A stretch of DNA of 17,561 nt. Source: Thermoanaerobaculales bacterium. Lineage in GTDB: Bacteria; Acidobacteriota; Thermoanaerobaculia; Thermoanaerobaculales; Sulfomarinibacteraceae. Positions 1-5,786 of the stretch are shown piece after piece; position 1 is the stretch's first letter, and every line of letters begins with the position of its first letter. The position numbers and the translations under genes were made by a program. Below the pieces are notes generated by a model that was not told where the DNA came from, searched no databases, and saw nothing but the letters and a program-made list of their open reading frames with translations. The stretch is from positions 1 to 17,561 of the forward strand of contig JALOKS010000039.1 of the NCBI GenBank assembly GCA_025456385.1, read 5' to 3'.

Positions 1-780
1 CTCGGGCGCACCACCTGCGCCTACTTCCTGCCCGGCGACCACTGGATCGTCTACGCCTCCACCCACCTCGCGAGCCCGGACTGCCCGCCGCCGCCGGACA
101 TGAGCCGCGGCTACGTCTGGCCGATCGACCCCGGCTACGACATCTTCCGTGCCAAGGTCGACGGCTCGGAGCCCGAGCGGCTCACCGACACCCCCGGCTA
201 CGACGCCGAGGCCACCGTGTCGCCGCTGGGCAACCGCATCGTCTTCACCTCGATGCGTGACGGCGACCTCGACATCTACACCATGAACGCGGACGGCGGG
301 GAGGTCGTGCGCCTGACCGACGAGCTCGGCTACGACGGCGGCCCGTTCTTCTCCCCGGACGGCACCAAGATCGTCTACCGCGCCCGCCACCCCGAGGACC
401 CGCAGGAGATCGCCGACTACCAGTCGCTCCTCGGTGCCGGCCTGATCCGCCCCTCCCAGCTCGAAATCTGGGTCATGAACGCCGACGGCTCCAACAAGCG
501 TCAGATCACCGACCTCGGCGTCGCCGCCTTCGCTCCCTTCTTCCACCCTTCCGGCGAGCAGATCATCTTCTCCTCGAACTTCGGCGACCCTGCGGGTCGC
601 GAGTTCGACCTCTGGATGGTCGACCTCTACGGCAACAACCTCGAGCGGATCACCTTCGCCGAGGGCTTCGACGGCTTCCCGATGTGGTCGCCCGACGGGA
701 AGACCCTCGTCTTCTGCTCCAACCGCCACAACTCCAAGCCGGGCGAGACCAACGTCTTCGTCACCGAGTGGAAGGACTGA
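1..780 (+). CDS. TolB-like PD40 beta-propeller protein, 3' part
   Basis: The frame is open from the first base, so the gene starts upstream of the window; 259 C-terminal residues are visible. They contain repeated beta-propeller blades of the WD40-like PD40 (TolB-type) kind. Each blade has a pattern like SPDGTKIVY or SPLGNRIVF followed by DIYTMNADG or LEIWVMNADG and then RLTD or QITD. At least four blades can be counted (residues about 46-85, 87-128, 152-190 and 205-250). Such propellers are usually periplasmic or exported and mediate protein contacts; TolB itself belongs to the Tol-Pal system. The N-terminus is missing, so a signal peptide, lipobox or extra catalytic domain cannot be judged, and assignment to true TolB is not supported. 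The next gene has its own promoter 15 bases after this stop, so this is probably the end of a transcription unit. Confidence 0.9.
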   Translation, partial: LGRTTCAYFLPGDHWIVYASTHLASPDCPPPPDMSRGYVWPIDPGYDIFRAKVDGSEPERLTDTPGYDAEATVSPLGNRIVFTSMRDGDLDIYTMNADGGEVVRLTDELGYDGGPFFSPDGTKIVYRARHPEDPQEIADYQSLLGAGLIRPSQLEIWVMNADGSNKRQITDLGVAAFAPFFHPSGEQIIFSSNFGDPAGREFDLWMVDLYGNNLERITFAEGFDGFPMWSPDGKTLVFCSNRHNSKPGETNVFVTEWKD

Positions 781-794
781 GCTCCCGGATTTTC

Positions 795-823
795 TTGACA
801 GGGCACAGGCCCGGATCGATACT
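795..823 (+). promoter_or_regulatory. sigma70-type promoter for the IPTL-CTERM-like gene
   Basis: A perfect -35 hexamer TTGACA (795-800) is followed after exactly 17 bases by GATACT (818-823), which matches the TATAAT consensus at four positions. The expected transcript start near 830 would give a leader of about 54 bases before the ATG at 884. This is the best promoter-like sequence in the window. It lies just after the preceding stop codon, which supports separate transcription of the downstream gene. The assignment is by sequence only. Confidence 0.65.
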
Positions 824-872
824 CCGCGACGAGCGAGCCATCAGCCGGTCGGAAGTGACGGCAGTGGCGGCC

Positions 873-878
873 AGGAGG
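873..878 (+). promoter_or_regulatory. Shine-Dalgarno AGGAGG
   Basis: A full AGGAGG lies five bases before the ATG at 884 and fixes the start of the IPTL-CTERM-like gene. It contrasts with other plus-strand genes here that lack any ribosome binding site. Confidence 0.75.
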
Positions 879-883
879 GTACG

Positions 884-1729
884 ATGAGAGCAGCCGGTGC
901 GTTGTTCGCGATCGTCCTCGTGCTCGCGGTTCTCCCCGCCAGTGCCCAGGTCTTCCCATCTCCGACCCTGAACGCCGACGCGACCTTCACCGAGGTCCTC
1001 GGCGGCACCAGCATGACCCTGACCTTCGACGGGACCTCCTACTGGTCCTGCAGCGGGGGCAGCGCTGCAGGTGTCCGGTACGCGCAGTACACCGCCGCGG
1101 GCGCCCCGGTCGCCACCTACTCCCCCGGCATCGACTTCCGCTCGGTCTACACCCTCGGCGGAACCGTCTTCGCGCGCGGATTCAACACCATGTCCCTCTA
1201 CCAGCAGACTGCCCCCGGCGTTTTCGGCCTGTCGGGCGTGACCCTCGCGGGAACCGTCGATCCGCAGTCGGCGGTGGTCCCCAACGGATCCGCCACCGAG
1301 CTCATCGCGCTCTCGGGCGGGGCGGTTCAGCGCTGGAGCCTCGCGGGCGCGGCGCTGGGATCGGTGCCCCTGGTCGGCTTCGGGTCCCAGAACAGCGAAA
1401 ACGTCTACCCGCAGAACCGCGGTGTGGCGGCCGTCGGCAGCCACTGGTTCACCTACTCCAACGGCGTGCTGTCGGCCTGGGATGCGGGCGGCAACCGCGT
1501 CGACCAGGCGACCCTCGTCGGCGCCGGCACCACCTTCGACTCGCACTTCAGCCTCAGCTTCGCCAACGGCAGGATCTGGATCATCGACGTGGCCGCCGGG
1601 ACCTGGCGCGGCTACCCCGTTGCCGCACCGCAGATCGAGGCGATCCCCGCCCTCGGCAACGCCGGGCTGGCGGTGCTCGTCCTCATGATCGCCGCCATCG
1701 GCGCGGCGGCGATCCGCCGCGTCGCCTGA
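884..1729 (+). CDS. secreted protein with IPTL-CTERM-like sorting tail
   Basis: The 281-residue product begins with a clear signal peptide: a hydrophobic run after MRAAG and an ASA-Q cleavage site near residue 21. The body is rich in Gly, Ser, Thr and aromatic residues with short repeated beta-strand-like stretches, suggesting an all-beta, possibly propeller-like, extracellular domain. I do not recognise its function. The last 28 residues form a tripartite tail: the motif IPALGNAGL (starting near residue 254), a hydrophobic helix and terminal RR. This resembles the IPTL-CTERM sorting signal (consensus IPTLSxWG, transmembrane helix, basic end), with Ala for Thr and no Trp. Such tails are thought to be processed by exosortase-like enzymes. 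The start is well supported by AGGAGG at 873-878, five bases before the ATG, and by the upstream promoter. Confidence 0.88.
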   Translation: MRAAGALFAIVLVLAVLPASAQVFPSPTLNADATFTEVLGGTSMTLTFDGTSYWSCSGGSAAGVRYAQYTAAGAPVATYSPGIDFRSVYTLGGTVFARGFNTMSLYQQTAPGVFGLSGVTLAGTVDPQSAVVPNGSATELIALSGGAVQRWSLAGAALGSVPLVGFGSQNSENVYPQNRGVAAVGSHWFTYSNGVLSAWDAGGNRVDQATLVGAGTTFDSHFSLSFANGRIWIIDVAAGTWRGYPVAAPQIEAIPALGNAGLAVLVLMIAAIGAAAIRRVA

Positions 1730-1768
1730 AGGCTCGCGGCGCGGGCAGCGCAGCACCTGCGCCGGCGA

Positions 1769-2159
1769 TCAGCGACTCGTCGGGTTGAGGAGACGCCAGG
1801 TCATGGCGCGCAACTCGTCGAATGTCGCCAACACGCTTTCAGCAGCAGCAGAGTCGACGACTCCGGCGCGAGCCAGCAGGAGGAGATGGCTGTCGCAGGG
1901 GCTGAAGCCCCTGCCTCCAATGAACCCCGGCCACGAACTGCAGGCGCCGGCTTCAGCCGGCGCTGCCCTTCCTTTCCGATCGGCCCTGCCCCTCCGCCAG
2001 GTTGCCGGGCACCGACGCAGCCGCGCGGATCGCCTGCTCGGCGATCGACTCAAGAGGGGCCGGAACCCTCATCACGAGCCTGATCGCAGTGCCTGCGGCC
2101 TCGAGGGCCTTCGAGTGGGCCACGAGGTCGGGAGTCGGACGGGCGTCGGGCATGATCAC
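1769..2159 (-). pseudogene. four-helix-bundle (23S rRNA IVS-type) protein, disrupted
   Basis: Two minus-strand frames hold the two halves of one small protein. The first (2159 down to about 1968) reads MIMPDARPTPDLVAHSKALE and continues through a helix ending SVPGNLAEGQGRSERKG. The pattern VPxNxAEGxGR is the hallmark of the four-helix-bundle family TIGR02436, first known from 23S rRNA intervening sequences. The second half, in another frame (about 1894 to 1769), reads DSHLLLLARAGVVDSAAAES and ends AMTWRLLNPTSR, matching the family's C-terminal helices. Between the halves the expected residues (about 16 codons by comparison with the family) are replaced by about 73 bases carrying two palindromes, and the frame is lost. 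The copy is therefore probably inactive. The initiator could be ATG at 2159 or 2153. A shorter functional product from the N-terminal half is possible but not supported. Confidence 0.75.
1895..1967. repeat. REP-like palindrome pair inside the broken gene
   Basis: Two imperfectly related palindromes lie in opposite orientation. The first (1895-1914) has perfect 9-base arms GCAGGGGCT and AGCCCCTGC around GA. The second (1944-1963) has perfect 9-base arms GCGCCGGCT and AGCCGGCGC around TC. Both share the core GGCTGAAGCC, one on each strand, about 30 bases apart, like a BIME built of two REP units. The element's ends fit the edges of the missing coding segment of the four-helix-bundle gene. REP elements are often mobilised by RAYT (Y1 Tnp_REP) transposases; none is in this window. 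No target duplication is visible. Confidence 0.7.
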
Positions 2160-2299
2160 CCCGGTGTCGCGCGCCTGCGGCCCTGGTCGCTGGCGCGGCC
2201 TCTGCCATCTGCCGCTGCCCGCTGTCGTTGAGGCCGCCGCTGCTCCTGATCACTGCGACGTCGGAGTCTCCATCGCATGTGTTCCGGATGAGCCGATCG

Positions 2300-2347
2300 T
2301 TCTACCGTTCTACCGTTCTACCGTTCTACCGTTCCAACCTTCAAACG
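2300..2347. repeat. octamer tandem repeat (TTCTACCG)n
   Basis: Four perfect copies of TTCTACCG (2300-2331) are followed by two degenerate copies (TTCCAACC, TTCAAACG) that run into the last codons of the GHMP kinase gene on the minus strand. On that strand the unit reads CGGTAGAA. There is no spacer structure, so it is not a CRISPR array. It lies just downstream of the minus-strand operon. Its role is unknown; simple slippage-prone DNA is the minimal explanation. Confidence 0.9.
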
Positions 2348-3282
2348 GCCCCTCCGACCTCCGCGGCGATGACCTTGAAGCCGTCCTCCTCGAAGGCACC
2401 CCCGATCCTCTCCTGCACCGCGGTGTCGGGCGCGAGCGCGACCATGTAGCCGCCGCGGCCGCCGCCGGTGAGCTTGGAGCCGAGGGCGCCGAGCGCGAGC
2501 GCCTGCCCGCAGAGCTCGTCCAGGATCGGGTGCGACAGACCCATGGCGACGAGGATCTCGTGGTTGGCGGTCATGAGCGCGCCCACGGTCGCGAGGTCGC
2601 CGCGCTCGAGGGCCGCCCGCATCTCCCGCGACTGGGCGCTGATCGTCGCCATGGTCGCCTCGAAGCCCCGCGGGTCGCGCTCCCGGATCCCGAGCACGAA
2701 GCCGTCCAGGGTCGAGGTGTCGGCGGTGACCCCGGAGTTGGCGAGCACGATCCGCAGCGGCCGGCTCACCGGGATCCGCTCGAAACGGGTCGCGCCGCCC
2801 TCGATCCAGAACTGCAGCAGCCCGCCGTAGGTCGAGGCCGTGTTGTCGACTCCGCTCGGAATACCGTGGTAGGGGAACTCCCCCTCCCGGCCGATACGGT
2901 TGACGTCCTCGATGCCGAGGCCGAGGGCGAAGGTCTCGTCGAGCGCCCGCGCCAGCGAGACGCAGCTCGCCGCGCTCGCGCCGACGCCCGAGCCCGCGAG
3001 CAGGGAGCCGCCGAAGGTGATCCGGATGGGGTTCCGGGCGGCGTCGATCCCCATCACCTCGAGGATGCGGCCGATCGAGGCCGCTTGCTGCGCGAGCTTC
3101 GCCTGCTTGTAGCCCGGCACCTCCCGGCGCCGGTCGTCGAGCAGCCAGCCTTCGCCGCGATCCAGCCGATCCACCCGACACTCGGTGACGAAGGGCAGGG
3201 CGGCGACGATCGCCGGCACCCCGCGCAGCACGAACTGGTCGCCGATCAGGATGGTCTTGCCGAAGCCGGTGCCGGTTCCCAT
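2341..3282 (-). CDS. GHMP kinase, mevalonate-kinase-like
   Basis: The 313-residue product has the three GHMP-kinase motifs in order. Motif 1 is GKTILIGDQFVL near residues 8-19, corresponding to the mevalonate kinase GKxILxGEHxVV. Motif 2 is the ATP-binding loop GSGVGASAA (97-105). Motif 3 is GSKLTGGGRGG (268-278). Lys9 and Asp146 in PSGVDN (142-147), preceded by EFPYHG, match the catalytic pair of mevalonate kinases, and the segment NHEILVAMGLSHPILDEL is typical of that family. Mevalonate kinase phosphorylates mevalonate with ATP in isoprenoid synthesis. GDQ replaces the usual GEH in motif 1, so another small alcohol substrate is possible. The ATG lies 13 bases after the DHH gene stop, with GGGGAGGG in the gap, so it is the last gene of the minus-strand operon. 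Length is normal for the family. Confidence 0.85.
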   Translation of the reverse strand: MGTGTGFGKTILIGDQFVLRGVPAIVAALPFVTECRVDRLDRGEGWLLDDRRREVPGYKQAKLAQQAASIGRILEVMGIDAARNPIRITFGGSLLAGSGVGASAASCVSLARALDETFALGLGIEDVNRIGREGEFPYHGIPSGVDNTASTYGGLLQFWIEGGATRFERIPVSRPLRIVLANSGVTADTSTLDGFVLGIRERDPRGFEATMATISAQSREMRAALERGDLATVGALMTANHEILVAMGLSHPILDELCGQALALGALGSKLTGGGRGGYMVALAPDTAVQERIGGAFEEDGFKVIAAEVGGAV

Positions 3283-3285
3283 GGG

Positions 3286-3293
3286 CCCTCCCC
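3286..3293 (-). promoter_or_regulatory. Shine-Dalgarno for the GHMP kinase
   Basis: Read on the minus strand, GGGGAGGG lies three bases before the ATG at 3282 and inside the short gap after the DHH stop codon. It supports this start and translation from a shared transcript. Confidence 0.55.
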
Positions 3294-3295
3294 TC

Positions 3296-4453
3296 TCAGG
3301 CCAGGATGCGCTCCATCTCGTCGATCAGGCGCGCCTCCGCGCCGATCGGCACGGTGGTCGCCGCGGTCAGCGAGTGGCAGGCGTCGGCGAAGCCGCCGAC
3401 CCGGGCCGTCGCCTCCGGCAGCAGGACGTCGAGGCCGAGCAGCCGGCCTGCGCGGATGCCTTCCGCCATCGCGTCCGACACCCGCATCGAGACCTTGACC
3501 TCGGAGAGCTCGAAGTCGCCGACCCCAGGCACCGCGCTCGGAATGGCCTGGAAGCCGGCCAGGTAGCGGCGCGGGTCGAGGTCAGAGAGGTTCTTGATCT
3601 CGTCGAGGAAGGCGCCGATCATCTTCACCCCCATCGGCGCGAAGCGGTCGTGGACGTGGATCCACTGCAGGTGCGGCGTCAGCTTCATCCCGCCGCTGCG
3701 CAGGCGGCGCAGCTCGTCAGCGAAGGCGTGCTCCTGGATCGCACGCAGGCGGGCGAGCATCGACACCGACTCCGGCGAGGGTCCCTCCAGACAGACGCGG
3801 ATGCCCATCTCGGGGCCGCCCGCGGTGTACCCTGCGCCGCCCAAGGTGTCGAGCTCGCGCGCCAGCTCGTCCACCGGCACCCGGCCGCGCGGCGTGACCA
3901 GAGCGTAGCGCTCGCCGTCCCCCCCGCTCACGATCTCGAGCAGGCCCCGGGCCGCCAGCTCGAGCGCGGTCTCACGGTTGGCGCCGACCAGCCGGCCGTC
4001 GACGAAGAAGCGGTCGCCCACCGCGCCGATGATCGCGACCGCCGCGAGGTCCTCGTTGGCGGCGCCCCAGGTGCGGGCGAACAGGAGGCAGGTCGTCGAG
4101 GCCGTGATGTCGCGGTCCCCCCGCAGCCCGAAGAGCTCCGGGTCGAGCAGGTGAACCCGCGGGTCGTCGGTCGCCGTGGCCTTGTGGTGGTCGAGGATGA
4201 GGACGAGGTTGCGGCCCCGGTTGAGCTCCGCGATCAGGGGCGCGATGCGCCCGGCGAAGTCGGCAAACACCAGCATGCGGCCGCTCGGCTCGAGGACCCG
4301 GCGCAGCACCGCCGGGTAGGGCTTCTCGAGGCACACCCGGTCGACCGCGAAGCCCGCGCGCTCGAAGGCGCGGGTCAGCACCGCCGCCGACGTGAGGCCG
4401 TCGGAGTCGTTGTGGTGCAGCAGCTGCACCCGCCGCTCCGGCCAGCGCTCCAC
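3296..4453 (-). CDS. DHH-family phosphoesterase (possibly fused to upstream G1PDH)
   Basis: The frame encodes a DHH phosphoesterase of the RecJ/NrnA superfamily. Counted from a GTG at 4453 (385 residues), motif I is HHNDSDGL (13-20), motif II is DFAG (65-68), motif III is DHHK (88-91) and motif IV is GDR (146-148). These are the metal-binding residues of a phosphodiesterase or exonuclease. The C-terminal part ends with VGGFADACHSLTAATTVP (from about residue 352), a DHHA1-like end resembling the archaeal GGHxxAAGA. No ATG precedes the first motif and no Shine-Dalgarno supports the GTG. Upstream codons in this frame are shadow sequence of the dehydrogenase. Coding similarity passes directly from the dehydrogenase frame to this one near 4465, so the real product may be a fusion read through a +1 shift, or the sequence may contain an extra base. 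Substrate is unknown: RNA or DNA ends, cyclic dinucleotides or a small phosphate ester. Confidence 0.82.
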   Translation of the reverse strand: MERWPERRVQLLHHNDSDGLTSAAVLTRAFERAGFAVDRVCLEKPYPAVLRRVLEPSGRMLVFADFAGRIAPLIAELNRGRNLVLILDHHKATATDDPRVHLLDPELFGLRGDRDITASTTCLLFARTWGAANEDLAAVAIIGAVGDRFFVDGRLVGANRETALELAARGLLEIVSGGDGERYALVTPRGRVPVDELARELDTLGGAGYTAGGPEMGIRVCLEGPSPESVSMLARLRAIQEHAFADELRRLRSGGMKLTPHLQWIHVHDRFAPMGVKMIGAFLDEIKNLSDLDPRRYLAGFQAIPSAVPGVGDFELSEVKVSMRVSDAMAEGIRAGRLLGLDVLLPEATARVGGFADACHSLTAATTVPIGAEARLIDEMERILA

Positions 4454-5786
4454 CTCGGCGATGGCCGAGCTCGTCGTCGCCGATGCCGAGATCGGCGGCG
4501 CACAGGGGGGCGCCGGCGGCGGTGAGGGCGGCGCGCACCTTGGCGCCGAGCTCGAGGGTGCGCCGGACGTGCTCCTTGATCGGCCGCTCGTGCTCCTGCA
4601 GCCCCTCGAGGTCGCGCCGCGTCCGCGCCCCGAGCTTCGCCCGCCACTGCGGCCAGACGGCGACGGAGAGGCTCCCGAAGCTCGCACGGATCTCCCGCTC
4701 GGCAGCCTCGGGGCTCGGGTCCGGCCGGAACGGGGCCGCGGTGAAGTCCTGCTCGAGGATCTCCCCGTACAGCCGGTCGATCACCAGCGAGGCGACGCCG
4801 ACCTGCGCGCCGTGCAGGTTGAGGGCACGGCCGTCGCGCAGCCTCGTCATGTCCCAGTAGTGCGACAGCAGGTGCTCGGCGCCGGAGGCTGGGCTCGAGG
4901 TCCCGGTCACCGCCATCGCGATGCCGGAGACGAGGAGCAGCCGGAAGAGCTCGACGACGGCCTCCGGCTCGCCCGCCGCGAGGCCCGGGAAGATCTCGAG
5001 CCCGCGCTCGAAGGGCTCCGTCAGGAGCCGGTCGGGCAGGGGGCAGTGGTACTCGCCGCGGACCAGGGACGCGATCAGCCAGTCGCAGCCGCAGTAGGGC
5101 TTGGAGACGAGGTCGCCGAGGCCCGCGAGGCTCAGCTCGCGCGGCGCCGCCGCCAGCACCCTCGGGTCCCCGAGCACCGCCACCGGCGGTGTGGCCTCCC
5201 CGGTGGTCTTGAGCCCGCGCTCGAGGAGCGCCACGATCCCCGAGGTGTAGCCGTTCATCGAGGCCGCCGTCGCGAGCACGACGTAAGGTCGGCTGCGGCG
5301 GTGGGCCAGCTCCTTGACGAGGTCGTTGACGGTGCCGCTGCCGACGGCGAGGTAGGCGTCGAAGGCGTCCGGGTAGCCGGCCGCGAGCTCGTCCACGAGC
5401 TCGACCGAGGCGTGGACCGCGCCCCCCGGCCCGTCGCGGAGCAGGCAACGCTCGACGGCCCACGTCGGAGCGAGCGCCGCGCCCGCCTCGGCGCCCGCTG
5501 CCTCCCAGCTCCGGCGGTCGGCGACCAGCAGCACCCGACGCCCCGCGGCCCGCCGCGCCAGCACCTCGGGCAGCCGGCGCGCGGCCTCCGGTTCGATGAC
5601 CACCTCGCGGGTCAGGACCCGGTGCTCCCGCCCGCAGCTGCAGCTCAGCTCTCGCCCGAGCACCCGATCGCCGAGGATGGCGCGGGCCTCCGTCGGAACT
5701 CCGTGCAGCGTCAGCCGGTCTCCAGCGCCTCGCACTGAGGCCAGGGTACTCCCGCGCGCTTCGATCTGTTCAGCGACGACCGACAC
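3972..5786 (-). CDS. AraM-type sn-glycerol-1-phosphate dehydrogenase
   Basis: The product resembles bacterial AraM/archaeal G1P dehydrogenase, which reduces dihydroxyacetone phosphate to sn-glycerol-1-phosphate with NAD(P)H. Visible motifs are CSCGREH (49-55), the nucleotide-binding GSGTVNDLVK (149-158), TAASMNGYTS (173-182), GLGDLVSK (222-229), SSPASGAEHLLSH (297-309) and LHGAQVG (324-330). Asp225, His305 and His325 are the expected metal ligands. AraM normally has Asp where this protein has Asn178. Homology ends near residue 440 (GIGDDEL, base about 4467). After that this frame is Arg/Gly/Pro-rich shadow sequence antiparallel in sense to the DHH coding frame until the stop at 3972, so the 604-residue length is artificial. 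The GTG start at 5786 overlaps the preceding gene by 17 bases; GTG at 5735 or 5663 would give a length nearer to the family. Confidence is high for the family and low for both ends. Confidence 0.85.
   Translation of the reverse strand: MSVVAEQIEARGSTLASVRGAGDRLTLHGVPTEARAILGDRVLGRELSCSCGREHRVLTREVVIEPEAARRLPEVLARRAAGRRVLLVADRRSWEAAGAEAGAALAPTWAVERCLLRDGPGGAVHASVELVDELAAGYPDAFDAYLAVGSGTVNDLVKELAHRRSRPYVVLATAASMNGYTSGIVALLERGLKTTGEATPPVAVLGDPRVLAAAPRELSLAGLGDLVSKPYCGCDWLIASLVRGEYHCPLPDRLLTEPFERGLEIFPGLAAGEPEAVVELFRLLLVSGIAMAVTGTSSPASGAEHLLSHYWDMTRLRDGRALNLHGAQVGVASLVIDRLYGEILEQDFTAAPFRPDPSPEAAEREIRASFGSLSVAVWPQWRAKLGARTRRDLEGLQEHERPIKEHVRRTLELGAKVRAALTAAGAPLCAADLGIGDDELGHRRGGALAGAAGAAAAPQRLRRPHVGGGADPRLRARGLRGRPGVPREALPGGAAPGPRAERPHAGVCRLRRAHRAPDRGAQPGPQPRPHPRPPQGHGDRRPAGSPARPGALRAAGGPRHHGLDDLPPVRPHLGRRQRGPRGGRDHRRGGRPLLRRRPAGRRQP
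4453..4469 (-). other. apparent +1 frame change between G1PDH and DHH
   Basis: The dehydrogenase frame reads GIGDDEL up to codon CTC (4469-4467). Skipping one G (4466) gives GCC ATC GCC GAG GTG GAG in the DHH frame, so a continuous protein GIGDDELAIAEVERWPERR leads straight into the DHH motif HHNDSDGL. No classical slippery heptamer or stop codon is present at the site. An extra G in a GG run, a sequencing error, or a genuine frameshift would all fit. Confidence 0.6.

Noticed and set aside
1748..1762. Hairpin (GCGCAG/CTGCGC) as a terminator after the IPTL-CTERM-like gene
   Set aside because: The stem is only six bases and no T tract follows on either strand, so it is too weak to call in GC-rich DNA.
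1769..2159. Diversity-generating retroelement, because Avd accessory proteins share the four-helix-bundle fold
   Set aside because: No reverse transcriptase and no template/variable repeat pair are visible in the window.
2300..2347. Possible CRISPR array at the octamer repeat
   Set aside because: The units are eight bases long and directly adjoining, with no spacers, and no cas genes are nearby. The Cas4-like domain of the helicase is a separate family context.
4454..4687. Upstream ATG (4687) for the DHH protein
   Set aside because: The added residues are Ser/Pro/Arg-rich shadow of the dehydrogenase, which is clearly the coding frame there.
2002..5738. Long plus-strand frames opposite the GHMP kinase, DHH and dehydrogenase genes
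   Set aside because: They show no family motifs and are rich in Arg, Gly and Pro, as expected for shadows of the minus-strand genes.
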